DNA of 64,000 bases. It comes from Petrocella atlantisensis. GTDB lineage: Bacteria; Bacillota; Clostridia; Lachnospirales; Vallitaleaceae. The position numbers were made by a program, and so were the translations under genes. Location: contig NZ_LR130778.1 in NCBI RefSeq assembly GCF_900538275.1, positions 1,271,001-1,335,000 of the forward strand, written 5' to 3'. The notes beneath the pieces are model-generated. The model was given only the letters and a program-made list of their open reading frames with translations. It was not told the origin of the DNA and searched no databases. This document shows positions 7,442 to 16,391 of this stretch, one piece after another. Position 1 is the stretch's first letter; each line of letters starts with the position of its first letter.

Positions 7442-8982
7442 TAGTTATCCCTCCCATAGTAGCCAGCACCTCTAGTGAATCCATAATCAGAGGATTCGTC
7501 GCTGGAAGGGATAAATGGTTCTTCGACGATTTTGTCAGCACCTGTTGTAAGGATTGTCTGAACACTTTTGTAATTAGGCTTGGGTGTATAGGTTAATGCT
7601 TTTGCACAGGCAGCTTCTAACCGTATCACCGAGTATTTGTCAGCTGATTTTAGTAGCGCCATGCACGCTCTATAGGTTTGCTGCTCAAGACGCCTTGATG
7701 ATAATATCGCTTTAATCACAACTTCAGTATTTGGTCCAATGTCTTTAGCCCAAGAAATAAACCGATCAGCATTCCATTCATTGTATTGCTTATGATTTTC
7801 GGGCATATGTTCTGGCAGGGTATGATACTGTCCCGGACGACCATGTAACCTTATATGTGAAGCGATGCGATGGGTTTTGTAAAAGACTTCAATAATGTTT
7901 TTTGTAACTCGAACATCTACTTTATTTTTGATATATTCATAAGGAACAGAGTAATGCATTTTATCTACACTTATGTGATAATTAAACTGTACAGTTGCTA
8001 TTTTCCAGGTAGACAGCTCGTACTGGGTTGCAGGTAAAGGTATAAGTGTATGTTTCTCTTCAGAGTCAAAGACACTTCTTCTGCAGCCCTCTTTCTTTTG
8101 AAAAGGCTTTTGATTGAACTCTTCAAGTTTATCTTTGATGACTGTGTTAAGTTCATACAATGTAAAGAACTGTTGTTTTCTAATAGCAGCAATAATCCAG
8201 GTAGAAATAACGCCAACAGTACCTTCAGCAGTAGGCTTATCTTTTGGTTTTCTGACTCTGGCGGGAATGACAACTGTTTCATAATGTTCAGCCATCTCGT
8301 GGTAGGTCTTATTAATAATTGGTGTATACCACGAAATGCTATCAACACCTGTCTTAAGGTTGTCAGGAACTAGTATTTTAGTGACACCACCAAAATACTT
8401 AAATGCATTGACATGTGCTGTAATCCAGCTTTCCATTTCCATAGATAGAAACGCCTCTACATAGGCATATGAGCTATATGGTAATGATGCTACAAACACA
8501 TACGCTTTAATGATTTCACCAGTTGTATTATCGATGATAGAGGCTGTTTTGCCAGCCCAATCGACTTCCAACTTCTCGCCGGGTTTGTTGTGTATCCTCA
8601 TCGTTGCTTTTGTCTTACTGGCATAGCTACGATACATTTTACAAAACTGAGTGTACATGAAAGGAATTTCTCGATTAATTCGACATTCCTCATTGTATTC
8701 ATGCCACAGAAGACTAAGCGTTACACCTGATTTTGCCAGTTCTTTATGAATGTATTCATAGTCTGGTGCTTTACGATCAGAAGTGGCAATCCTTTCAGGG
8801 AAGTAGAGCTTTTCGAGCTCGGCATTGGATAAGTCCTTTTGCAAGGGCCATGATAAATCATGTTCCTGCGCCTTGTGAAGTGAGTTAGATACAGTGTTCC
8901 TTGAGCATTCAAGACTGGCAGCAATTCCGCGTCCGCTGATGCCAAGACTATGAAGCCTTAGGATTTCTTTGTGGTTGGTCAT
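7441..8982 (-). CDS. istA: IS21-family transposase IstA
   Basis: A 513-residue transposase with an N-terminal HTH (SGRGIAASLECSRNTVSNSL, about 14-33), then an integrase-core DDE domain: the first aspartate in EKLEVDWAGKTA, the second in ILVPDNLKTGV and the glutamate in KPTAEGTVGV. A beta-rich C-terminal domain follows. GAGGAGG lies 9 nt before the ATG. It is intact and followed by istB. It differs clearly from the second IS21 transposase at 12012, so the two copies are different elements. Confidence 0.95.
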   Translation of the reverse strand: MTNHKEILRLHSLGISGRGIAASLECSRNTVSNSLHKAQEHDLSWPLQKDLSNAELEKLYFPERIATSDRKAPDYEYIHKELAKSGVTLSLLWHEYNEECRINREIPFMYTQFCKMYRSYASKTKATMRIHNKPGEKLEVDWAGKTASIIDNTTGEIIKAYVFVASLPYSSYAYVEAFLSMEMESWITAHVNAFKYFGGVTKILVPDNLKTGVDSISWYTPIINKTYHEMAEHYETVVIPARVRKPKDKPTAEGTVGVISTWIIAAIRKQQFFTLYELNTVIKDKLEEFNQKPFQKKEGCRRSVFDSEEKHTLIPLPATQYELSTWKIATVQFNYHISVDKMHYSVPYEYIKNKVDVRVTKNIIEVFYKTHRIASHIRLHGRPGQYHTLPEHMPENHKQYNEWNADRFISWAKDIGPNTEVVIKAILSSRRLEQQTYRACMALLKSADKYSVIRLEAACAKALTYTPKPNYKSVQTILTTGADKIVEEPFIPSSDESSDYGFTRGAGYYGRDN

Positions 8983-9282
8983 ATAGTTGACCTCCTCGAG
9001 TTATTTACACGAATAACGTGCATATACTCATTCTATCCTAATGGCTCTGCTTGCGTCACTGTGGCTCATTTAGTGCGTACCCCTGGCTCAAGTTCAGAAT
9101 ATTATTCACAAATACATTCAGCGCCAACCTTCATACAATTAATGCCATCCTTTTTATAACTTTTCCCTTGAAATATGATAAGAAAGTTACATTGTTAAAC
9201 CAAAGTGTCAGTTTTCATTGATAATCTCTTGTTAATCGTTGTCAAAATACAAACACGATTATAAAGAATGAGGATTCTTATT

Positions 9283-9687
9283 TCATCCATTTGGGAGTAA
9301 TTCAAATTTTGGCACATTCTCAAGCTCAGTATCCCAATTTGCTTTGTTTGCATAATAGATATGCCCTTGCGGCTTAACGTTTATATTACTGTCAATACTT
9401 CCTGCAGGAACAACCAGCAAGTTTCCATCCATTTGTATATTTGGCAAAGCTGATCCACAAATAGTACAAAAACCTTTTATGTGCCCTTCTCCATGAAAAT
9501 TAAAGTTTTTGGCTTTTTCTTGACCAGATAACCATCTTAACTTGGCTGTAGAAGAAAATAGATTGGCTGCATGAGCTGAACCTGTATCTTTGCGACATCG
9601 CCCACAATGACAAAGATAAAAATTATCAAAATCTCCTTCGATTTCGAAAGTAACTTCACCACAGAGGCATGATCCTAAATATTTCAT
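9283..9687 (-). CDS. GFA/CENP-V family zinc protein
   Basis: The 134 residues form a single GFA (glutathione-dependent formaldehyde-activating enzyme-like) fold with its zinc-binding cysteines: CLCGEV at 7-12, CHCGRCRK at 26-33 and CTICGSALP near 80. The fold binds zinc and some members handle thiol adducts of aldehydes. Start ATG 9687 was preferred over an upstream GTG because GGGAGAGG is then properly spaced. It stands alone, followed by no obvious partner. The true substrate is unknown. Confidence 0.85.
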   Translation of the reverse strand: MKYLGSCLCGEVTFEIEGDFDNFYLCHCGRCRKDTGSAHAANLFSSTAKLRWLSGQEKAKNFNFHGEGHIKGFCTICGSALPNIQMDGNLLVVPAGSIDSNINVKPQGHIYYANKANWDTELENVPKFELLPNG

Positions 9688-9747
9688 AATCACCTCTCCC
9701 TTCTTAATAATTTATTGAAATGGCAATAGTTGTATCGTCAAGGGGGT

Positions 9748-9787
9748 CCCCCCCCTGAAAACACCATAAATACGCTATTCTCAAGGG
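9748..9787 (-). terminator. Terminator next to rlmD-like remnant copy b
   Basis: Minus-strand stem CCCTTGAGAA / TTTTCAGGGG followed by a run of G then TTGACG; diverged copy of the structure at 2998-3033, with weak U-tract. Confidence 0.45.
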
Positions 9788-9794
9788 CAACTAT

Positions 9795-9900
9795 ATCTAT
9801 TTTCTTGTCAACAGATAGACAGTCTCACAATGGAAGGTATAGGGTTTAAGAATCTATGAGATAGATAGGATCTTATGGCTAAAATATGACAAGAGGGTCT
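9795..9900 (-). pseudogene. 3' remnant of an rlmD/rumA-like gene (copy b)
   Basis: Codons for HCETVYLLTRK end at a TAG (9795-9797), again matching the RlmD/RumA C-terminus. Together with its flank it forms a diverged repeat of 2998-3145. The rest of 9688-10036 holds no supported gene. Confidence 0.55.
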
Positions 9901-10036
9901 AACGTAATGAACAGATAAAGAAAATACTAAGCAAAATATAAGTACAAACCAAAGACTCAATTTTATTATCTTGACAGGAATGATTTGTTTGGGTTCAGCT
10001 TTCGCCTTGTTATACAAAGATTTAAGAAGCGAACAT

Positions 10037-10866
10037 TTATTCATCAATTTTAACCTCCCTTAGCATGGTCCACATGGGTTGATGAATAACTGGTAAGTTC
10101 ATTTCTTCAAGTGTCTTAAAACCAAACCGCTCGTATAAACGAACATTACTTTCTGTTTCTGTTTCCAAATAAATTGGAAGTTTGGCTTCATCTGTCATGG
10201 CTAGGAGTTCATTAAGTAATTTCCCCCATGTCCTTTTCCTTGGTTTTCTGAAGCCACACCTATAATTTGCAAATAGGCAAAAGACTTGTTTTTCATGTGT
10301 TTTTTTCTAGCCTCATCCATAGGACTGAGTGCACTGGCTACCTTCATAAAAGTTATAAATCCAATTGAAAGAAATGGAAAAACACTACCACTTCTAATCA
10401 TCCGCCATAAACTCATATAGGAATACTCGTCTTGAGTGATTGCCATAATGCCTTCAAATTTTTCTGAGGAAGCATAGACATCACCGTATTTATAACAATA
10501 TCTAATCATAAACTTAGCAACCAAGGTATATTTATGTGAATTTTTCACAGCATCCCCAAATAATATTTTAAACAGCGGATCTTCTTTAAAGGCATCTGCT
10601 AAAACTCCGGTCGCTTGCCGAATTTCACTCTTATTAACTTTATGAAGATTTTTAATTTCACCCATGGGAACAGTGCTTGTTCTACCAGTTGTAGGCTTAC
10701 TCATTATGCTTTCAATGATTATAAATAAAGTAATTGTTATGCCCGTACTTAGAGCAATACTGGCCCATGGTGACGCCACACCAAACAAAGGTGTGACGAA
10801 CCTTCCAACCAAAAGACCTATGACTACAGGGATTATAATTTTTAATATAAGAGATTTATTTTTCAT
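10037..10866 (-). pseudogene. Membrane-anchored GNAT acetyltransferase, frameshifted
   Basis: The N-terminus holds two hydrophobic helices (about residues 8-25 and 33-53), followed by a GNAT N-acetyltransferase domain starting near NKSEIRQATGVLADAF. The acetyl-CoA loop reads ENQGKGHGG at about 207-215. Just after it one base is missing in a GGGGAAATT run near 10221. The frame then stops at TAG, while the other frame continues LLNELLAMTDEAKLPIYLE to a TAA at 10037-10039, completing the domain. Probably inactive unless slippage restores it. It is the last gene after the XRE regulator. Confidence 0.8.
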
Positions 10867-10895
10867 AGAACACTAACTTCCTTTCCAGTAACGCC

Positions 10896-11105
10896 TTAAC
10901 CATTGCTTACAAATTCAAATATGTCTTCTACGGTGCAGCCAAATACCTTAGCAATATCCATGGCAAGTTTCAAAGATGGATTATATCTTCCGTTCTCCAA
11001 ATTACCTATAGTCTCTCTCCTTACACCAACAGTCTTTGCTAGATCATCCTGTGTCATATCAAATTGCGCCCTATATGCCTTAATGTTCGTTTTAAATATT
11101 CTCAT
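10896..11105 (-). CDS. Small XRE-family HTH regulator (second pair)
   Basis: 69 residues with a single HTH: MTQDDLAKTVGVRRETIGNL then NGRYNPSLKLAMDIAKVFG and an acidic tail. The ATG at 11105 lies 14 nt inside the end of the membrane-protein gene; it has only a weak site and is probably coupled to it. The architecture equals that of the pair at 315-1053, with low sequence identity. The inverted repeat over the operon promoter is a likely binding site. Confidence 0.85.
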   Translation of the reverse strand: MRIFKTNIKAYRAQFDMTQDDLAKTVGVRRETIGNLENGRYNPSLKLAMDIAKVFGCTVEDIFEFVSNG

Positions 11106-11451
11106 CTTTGGCACCATTGCTTTCCTTGATTTCATAAATAGCATGAAAAACTGCAAAGGTCAGATTTCCTATAATAAAACCTAAAAATAGACCCCAGTGG
11201 GCAAACTCCAGATTTCTTGTTATTGTGACTAATATGATTGTAATCATCATGACAAATAATAATATAAAGAAAGATATGGCTGAAGCTTTTAATAAATGCT
11301 CTTTGAACATTTCATCTGCAATCACATTAAAATAAAATGCATATCCAAAGTATCCAAAGAACAAAAACAATAAATGATGATCTGTAACAAATCCTAAAAA
11401 ACCTAATAACCCCAATAAACTAAGATATCCAAATTTATTTTTCTTTTTCAT
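11092..11451 (-). CDS. Four-helix membrane protein paired with XRE regulator
   Basis: A 119-residue hydrophobic protein with four predicted helices (about 7-22, 25-46, 55-82, 88-108) and no catalytic motif. AGGAG precedes the ATG at 11451. First gene of the operon with the XRE regulator and the GNAT pseudogene. No function is recognised. Confidence 0.75.
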   Translation of the reverse strand: MKKKNKFGYLSLLGLLGFLGFVTDHHLLFLFFGYFGYAFYFNVIADEMFKEHLLKASAISFFILLFVMMITIILVTITRNLEFAHWGLFLGFIIGNLTFAVFHAIYEIKESNGAKDENI

Positions 11452-11463
11452 ACTAATTCTCCT

Positions 11464-11521
11464 ATGTGGTATATTTTTATCTTATTGTTAGAAATATACC
11501 GCATAAGAGTTTTATTGTCAA
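11464..11521 (-). promoter_or_regulatory. Promoter with flanking inverted-repeat operator
   Basis: Minus strand: -35 TTGACA (11516-11521), 17-bp spacer, -10 TATATT (11493-11498). Two 13-bp arms, ATGTGGTATATTT (11464-11476) and its near-exact inverse at 11492-11504 (12 of 13 match), bracket the start region, one over the -10. A good candidate site for the XRE protein at 10896. Confidence 0.75.
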
Positions 11522-11660
11522 GTTATCGCAATTAAAGGGTCGCAAACTTCAAATTCAGCTTAATTCAAAAACTGACACTGAATTTCTAAAATTATCTTCA
11601 TTATTTCATAGTGACTAGAAGAATATTAAAAATGACTATTAATATTCATTCACGCACTAA

Positions 11661-11698
11661 AAAGCTCTAGATTCTACTAACTGAATCTAGGGCTTTTT
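11661..11698. terminator. Bidirectional stem-loop terminator
   Basis: A 13-bp stem AAGCTCTAGATTC / GAATCTAGGGCTT with an 8-nt loop has T runs on both strands. The surrounding 11522-11887 holds no gene that I can support. Confidence 0.65.
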
Positions 11699-12011
11699 AC
11701 TATCTAAATTTCTATTTTTTACTCTCAAAATCTACTGCTAGTAGATGTGTTCCCACGTACCAGGTCATATTGCAATTTTGATTTTGATACTATTTTTTAG
11801 GTCTTTTTGGTGGTAATTTTGGTATTTTTACTGAAACTGAAGAAGTCATAAAAGTGCTTGAACTCCAGTAAAATCAAGGGTTCTGGCGTTGTATGTGTTT
11901 GCTAATATAAAAGTGAGCCATTTAGCACCATAATGATCACGAATTTTTGAGCCATTCATAAAATTTCCTGTATGATAAACGAAAAGATTATCGTATAGGA
12001 GTGTGAAGGGC

Positions 12012-13379
12012 GTGAAAATAGATTTGGAACTTTATGAACAAATTCGACATCTCCATTTACATGATGGAATGTCCCAAAGAGCAATTTCTAGAAAACTAGA
12101 TATCTCAAGAAACACGGTTTCTAAGTACTGTAACGGTGAGCATGTTCCATGGGAACGCAAGGAATACTCATCAAGATCAACCACTGTTGTTACAGATGAA
12201 GTCAAAGATTTTATTCTTAAGTGTTTTGAAGAAGATGATACCCATTCCTTCAAAAAGCAAAAGCATACTGCCACAAGGATTCATCAACGACTACAAGACG
12301 AGCTTGGTTTTACTGGAAGTGGCTCAACCATTCGGCGTGTTGTTCGTGAACTTAGGAATAAGACTAAAGAAGCCTTTGTTCCTTTAGAATTTGACCCTGG
12401 CGAAGCTGCACAGATTGATTTTGGTAGTGCCTATGCCTACATCAAAGGGCAACGTAAGAAACTGAAATTCTTCTGCATGCGATTATGCTTCAGCGGCCAC
12501 TTTTTTGTGAAGGCATACTATGCTGAAAATGAGGAATGCTTTCTAGACGCTCATATTTCATCATTCAAGTTCTTTGGTGGCGTGCCTAAGCGTACAATCT
12601 TTGATAATGCTAAGGTGGCTGTAAGCGAGGGTCTTGGTGCATACGTGACCAAAGAGACCAAACGCTACTGTGAGTTGAAAGCCCATTATCAGTTCGCTGC
12701 TACTTACTGTAATCCACGTAGTGGTAATGAGAAAGGTCTTGTTGAAAATCTTGTGGGCTACGTTAGGCGAAATGCTATGGTTCCAATGCCAAAAGTTGAT
12801 TCACTAGACGAATTAAATGCCACCTTAGAAAGCTACTGTCAAGGATACATAGAGCATTCTATTGCTAGCAGAACCGGTACTGTAGGTGAAAACTTCAGCA
12901 TTGAAAAACGTGTTTTACTGCCACTGCCTTTGTACCACTATAGCCCTGAAAAGCTTCTCTACCCTGAAGTCAGTGCATATTCACTTATAACTTTCCAGAC
13001 GAATAAGTACTCTGTCCCAACGGATTATTGTGGGAAAGAAGTTTGCCTTAAGGCTGGACCAAGTGAGATTCGTGTTTACCATAAAAATGAAATGATTGCT
13101 AATCATGAACGCAACTATGGTAAGAATCATCGTACTTATGACATTGGTCACTATATTAAGTTGTTAGAAACAAAAGCACGAGCCATCTTTAATGCAGCAC
13201 CAGTAAGACAATATGTTCCAAAGGATGTCCTACAGATGTATGCGAGTAAACATGGTGGTCAGAAACTTCTTTTAGCCTATTTAAAGGAATCTAACGGGTT
13301 AAAAGAAACGCCTGACATAACTGTCATCCCAACACAGCTAAATCTCTATGATCAGCTGATACAGGAGGTGAATAGTTAA
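12012..13379 (+). CDS. istA: IS21-family transposase IstA (second element)
   Basis: About 455 residues. The N-terminal HTH reads MSQRAISRKLDISRNTVSKY. The DDE core follows: FDPGEAAQIDFGSAYAY holds the first aspartate, TIFDNAKVAV the second and NEKGLVENLVGYV the glutamate. The start is a GTG; 12012 was preferred over the in-frame GTG at 12003 because AGGAG (11997-12001) is then 10 nt away. It ends in TAATG, overlapping istB. Intact; recruits IstB for target capture. Confidence 0.93.
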   Translation: MKIDLELYEQIRHLHLHDGMSQRAISRKLDISRNTVSKYCNGEHVPWERKEYSSRSTTVVTDEVKDFILKCFEEDDTHSFKKQKHTATRIHQRLQDELGFTGSGSTIRRVVRELRNKTKEAFVPLEFDPGEAAQIDFGSAYAYIKGQRKKLKFFCMRLCFSGHFFVKAYYAENEECFLDAHISSFKFFGGVPKRTIFDNAKVAVSEGLGAYVTKETKRYCELKAHYQFAATYCNPRSGNEKGLVENLVGYVRRNAMVPMPKVDSLDELNATLESYCQGYIEHSIASRTGTVGENFSIEKRVLLPLPLYHYSPEKLLYPEVSAYSLITFQTNKYSVPTDYCGKEVCLKAGPSEIRVYHKNEMIANHERNYGKNHRTYDIGHYIKLLETKARAIFNAAPVRQYVPKDVLQMYASKHGGQKLLLAYLKESNGLKETPDITVIPTQLNLYDQLIQEVNS

Positions 13380-14119
13380 TGGATTCTATCGTCAACCAAC
13401 AAATAAAACTCTTATCTAAAGCAATGAAACTTTCTTCGTTTCAGTCCTACGAGCAAGTGCTTCGAGATAGCAAAGAAAACCAGCAAACATATGAGGAATT
13501 CTTACTACAACTACTAAAGGTTGAAGCAGGCAATCGTAAGGAAAATAAGTTGATTAGGTTAAAGCGCCAAGCTAAATTTCCTTTCGAAAAATCATTAGAG
13601 GAGTTTGAATTGAATCGGTTACAACATATAGATTCATCTACGATCTTTGAGTTAGCCAGTTGTGAGTTCGTCAAAAAGAAAGAAAATATCATTCTTATTG
13701 GGAATCCTGGTACAGGTAAAACACATTTGTCTATAGCGCTTGGTCTAAAGGCCTGTTTAAATGGCTTCAAAGTTCACTTTACAACTGCAGCCAGTCTAGC
13801 TACAGAATTAGTTGAAGCAGAATCAGAACAACGTTTGGGTAAGTTTATTCGTCAGCTATCAAGGATTGATTTATTAATCCTCGATGAGTTATCTTATCTA
13901 TCATTTAATAAGTATCAGTCAGAACTATTGTTTCAGGTAATATCAGAGCGTTCTGAACGAGGAAGTGTTGTTATATCAACAAACCTCGAATTCTCAAAGT
14001 GGGAAGAATTCTTCCCAGATACATTGTTAACTAATGCTTTGATCGATAGAGTAACCTTTAATGCTCATATACTAAATATGAATGGTGATTCTTATCGATT
14101 AAGTAAGTCATTGAACTAA
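13379..14119 (+). CDS. istB: IS21-family helper ATPase IstB (second element)
   Basis: 246-residue AAA+ ATPase with Walker A GNPGTGKTHLS (about 109-119) and Walker B LLILDELSYL (about 167-176), followed by the sensor VVISTNLEFSKW and the ALIDRVTFNAHIL arginine region. ACAGGAGGTG precedes the ATG, which overlaps the istA stop. Full length and intact. Confidence 0.95.
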   Translation: MDSIVNQQIKLLSKAMKLSSFQSYEQVLRDSKENQQTYEEFLLQLLKVEAGNRKENKLIRLKRQAKFPFEKSLEEFELNRLQHIDSSTIFELASCEFVKKKENIILIGNPGTGKTHLSIALGLKACLNGFKVHFTTAASLATELVEAESEQRLGKFIRQLSRIDLLILDELSYLSFNKYQSELLFQVISERSERGSVVISTNLEFSKWEEFFPDTLLTNALIDRVTFNAHILNMNGDSYRLSKSLN

Positions 14120-14223
14120 GTGGCTCAAAAATTCATGATCACATGGTTCACTTTTTTATGATCAGAGTGGCTCACAATTTGGTGATCAAGTGGCTCACTT
14201 TTTCGTTGACAAACACAGTTGTA

Positions 14224-14292
14224 GTCGTACCACCGTCTCTACATGTGTGGAGATGTGGTCGCAGACAGTTTTATTTGCTTATTAATAATTTG
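14224..14292 (-). pseudogene. rlmD/rumA-like 3' remnant (copy c), split by IS21
   Basis: Joining this flank to 11874-11893 across the IS21 element and one target copy restores a minus-strand frame HVETVVRLQRQNP with a TGA stop at 11874-11876. A second, overlapping TVC-type fragment lies just upstream. The rest of 14293-14517 shows nothing else. Confidence 0.6.
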
Positions 14293-14517
14293 TAATACCT
14301 TCTCCACTTTTGTTAAGAGGACTGGATAACTATCAACTTCAATCTTTCAAGCCCAGTTTTTACAAAGGGGTTTTACGGGAACATATCTATATGATTAGCA
14401 CATAGAATCGAATGATCAACACTTATTAGGAGAATTTTTTCTCTGAAACTATTACCTATATTTTGAGAACAGAGTCTGCTACTTGGCAAGATATGAATTA
14501 AACCAATTTCTTCTAAT

Positions 14518-15300
14518 CTACAGCTTTGGCATAACCATATATTTGTTTTTATAGAATTGAATCGCTGATACGCCAATCAAAAGGACAATTCCTATTAAAG
14601 CAACATTTGGTAATAAATTGTATTTTCCTTGGAAACCTTCTAGTGCTAATAAATTATTATGGATTCCAAAGTATGCCCAAGCAATCGGAATAGGGAATAT
14701 TGCATTTTTTGTTTTTAGTAAAACCATGAGCGTCAACCCAATTGCAACTAAAAGAATGACAGAACTCCATATTTCTTCAGAAATTCCAAATCTCCCCCAT
14801 TCAATTTTTACAAGCCAGGCTGCTATATTTACAACTGTTGCTATAAAAAGCCATCCCGAATACAATCCAAAAGTAATCGGTAACAAAAAATGGTTTTTCG
14901 TCTGAATTTTCCCAATGCGCTCTACGATTAAAACCATGATGATCAAGAATGCAAATATGAAAATTGTAGATAATCCGATTAAATTATATGAGAAACTAAC
15001 AATCCACACTATATTTAAAGCACATGACGACCAGAATAAAAAACTGATTTCATTAATTGCTTGCTCATAGTAGGCATCTTTATTCTTTAAAATCATCACA
15101 ATGATAGAAATGATTAAGAATGTATAAATAACGCTCCAAATGCTAAAAGTTGAAGGTGCTGGTGTGATTAACGTTGGATACATATCGGAGACTTCCTTTT
15201 GGGAAAGACCGTTTATGATTCCCATGGCACCCATTGCATTTACGATTAATGTGAACACCAATAAAATTGCGTTGATCCATGATTTTGTTTTAAGTTTCAT
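14518..15300 (-). CDS. TspO/MBR-related membrane protein
   Basis: A 260-residue membrane protein with about seven hydrophobic helices and hallmarks of the TspO/tryptophan-rich sensory family: TPAPSTFSIWSVIYTF (about 47-62), ALNIVWIVSFSY and GLYSGWLFIATVVNIAAW (about 143-160). It is longer than classical 5-helix TspO, matching the extended Bacillota variety. TspO proteins bind tetrapyrroles and sterol-like ligands. GGAGGAGAG precedes the ATG. It stands alone between a broken rlmD remnant and the exonuclease. Confidence 0.8.
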   Translation of the reverse strand: MKLKTKSWINAILLVFTLIVNAMGAMGIINGLSQKEVSDMYPTLITPAPSTFSIWSVIYTFLIISIIVMILKNKDAYYEQAINEISFLFWSSCALNIVWIVSFSYNLIGLSTIFIFAFLIIMVLIVERIGKIQTKNHFLLPITFGLYSGWLFIATVVNIAAWLVKIEWGRFGISEEIWSSVILLVAIGLTLMVLLKTKNAIFPIPIAWAYFGIHNNLLALEGFQGKYNLLPNVALIGIVLLIGVSAIQFYKNKYMVMPKL

Positions 15301-15357
15301 CTTCTCTCCTCCGTTTGTTTTTATTTCTCCTTTATAGACATTTTCATTACATCTATT

Positions 15358-16035
15358 CTAATTATCATTAAAATCAAACATCTCTAGGTTGAAAACACTT
15401 CCTAGTTGTGTTCCAATTGGCTCACTAGGTTCCATCATTTCCTTTATAGGTTGCATGACTTTGTCAAACGCTTCTTTATTCTGAACCATCAGGTATAATT
15501 TTGCTGTATTCATTGCGTCGCTTAAAGCACTATGTTGACTGCCGGTAAAATTCATATCTAAAGCTTGAACTGCTTTATCTAGGGATAAGACTGCGTTAAT
15601 TCCTAGAAGGTTGCAAAAAATATACTGAAAGTCAGTCCATACATTCATAAACTGCATATCAAAAAAATAAGTCAGTTCTTTTATTAGCATTTCCTGTTGT
15701 AACTGAATCAAATCATTATCACTCCATGCGTATATTTCATATGGATTATTACCTGATATTCTGTCACACCAGTTCGAAAAATCATTCATCGCTTTTTCAA
15801 AAGAAAGGCCATTTCGAACCATATCACTTGTTATACCCGTCAAGTGAAATACTTTTGAAGCTACAGCAATACTAAATTGTGGTTTAACCATTTGTTCGTA
15901 TTCACCGATAAAACTGCTATTGTCATCTAAGGCAACAGCTCCAATTTGGATGACCTCATTTCTACATAAATTTCTATCAATATTAAAATTTTTTGAGATT
16001 GGATTCATCTCCAAATCCATAAATATTTTTACCAT
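15358..16035 (-). CDS. DEDD-family 3'-5' exonuclease
   Basis: 225 residues with the RNase T/DnaQ fold: ExoI motif IFMDLEMNP (residues 4-12; Asp7, Glu9), VIQIGAVALDD, ExoII around YAWSDNDLIQL (about 103-113) and ExoIII HSALSDAMNTAKLYL (about 174-188). Such proteins trim DNA or RNA 3' ends using two metal ions. The KapD/ExoX-like single-domain form occurs in Bacillota. AAGGGG precedes the ATG by 5 nt. It is the last gene of a minus-strand run that includes ADP-ribose and nuclease-helicase genes. Confidence 0.88.
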   Translation of the reverse strand: MVKIFMDLEMNPISKNFNIDRNLCRNEVIQIGAVALDDNSSFIGEYEQMVKPQFSIAVASKVFHLTGITSDMVRNGLSFEKAMNDFSNWCDRISGNNPYEIYAWSDNDLIQLQQEMLIKELTYFFDMQFMNVWTDFQYIFCNLLGINAVLSLDKAVQALDMNFTGSQHSALSDAMNTAKLYLMVQNKEAFDKVMQPIKEMMEPSEPIGTQLGSVFNLEMFDFNDN

Positions 16036-16052
16036 TTTTTCCCCTTAATATA

Positions 16053-16298
16053 TCATTTTGTCTTTGTACATGCAAAATTCACAATCATACCTCTTGGATA
16101 GGCATAGCCAGATGCTAGTAAATTGAAAGTTTTTTCTGTTGCCGTCTTAAACATCTCACAAAAATTTTTAGCATCGATATCCCAATGGTCTTGGAAGTAC
16201 TGGATTGCCTCCCATTTATATTTTTCATCCTTCCAATGATTCGGAAGATATTCCTTATATCCTTCGATTATTGGTTTTAATTTTTCTAAATCTATCAT
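16053..16298 (-). CDS. Short protein resembling the N-terminal module of McrB-like ATPases, truncated
   Basis: 81 residues: YKWEAIQYFQDHWDI, then FCEMFKTATEKTFNLL and SGYAYPRGMIVNFA. I recall this pattern from the N-terminus of McrB-type AAA+ restriction proteins and other ICE or defence proteins, but cannot check it. The protein stops after CTKTK where homologues would continue for hundreds of residues. GGAGGAG lies 6 nt before the ATG at 16298. Probably a truncated relic; a free-standing small domain is possible. Confidence 0.5.
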   Translation of the reverse strand: MIDLEKLKPIIEGYKEYLPNHWKDEKYKWEAIQYFQDHWDIDAKNFCEMFKTATEKTFNLLASGYAYPRGMIVNFACTKTK

Positions 16299-16391
16299 CG
16301 TACACTCCTCCACACTTCTTATAAAAAATAATTATCCAAAACACTTGTATCAACGAGTCAAATAATGATTATATTTTTTGAATTTAATTTT

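Larger units (their letters stand above)
6621..9090 (-). mobile_element. IS21-family insertion sequence, copy 1
   Basis: About 2.47 kb holding istA and istB. The ends carry matching inverted sequences that begin TGAGCCAG and repeat AATGAGCCA and GCAGAGCCA about 20 and 42 bp further in (left 6621-6675, right 9035-9090), the usual multiple transposase-binding sites of IS21. No convincing target duplication is seen; AGTTGAC (left) and AGTTCAG (right) are only similar. Confidence 0.85.
11894..14217 (+). mobile_element. IS21-family insertion sequence, copy 2, with 6-bp target duplication
   Basis: 2324 bp bounded by TGTGTTTG at 11894 and its exact inverse CAAACACA ending at 14217. It is flanked by the direct repeat GTTGTA (11888-11893 and 14218-14223). 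Internal GTGAGCCA repeats at both ends are transposase sites. The element carries intact istA and istB and interrupts an rlmD-like 3' remnant. Confidence 0.92.

Noticed and set aside
6614..9097. Target duplication for IS21 copy 1
   Set aside because: AGTTGAC and AGTTCAG share only five of seven bases; not convincing.
9808..10047. 79-codon minus-strand frame
   Set aside because: It runs through the rlmD-like remnant and the GNAT 3' end out of frame, with no coding character.
14373..14576. 67-codon minus-strand frame next to the TspO-like gene
   Set aside because: Cys/Ser-rich composition, no site, overlaps the real gene end.
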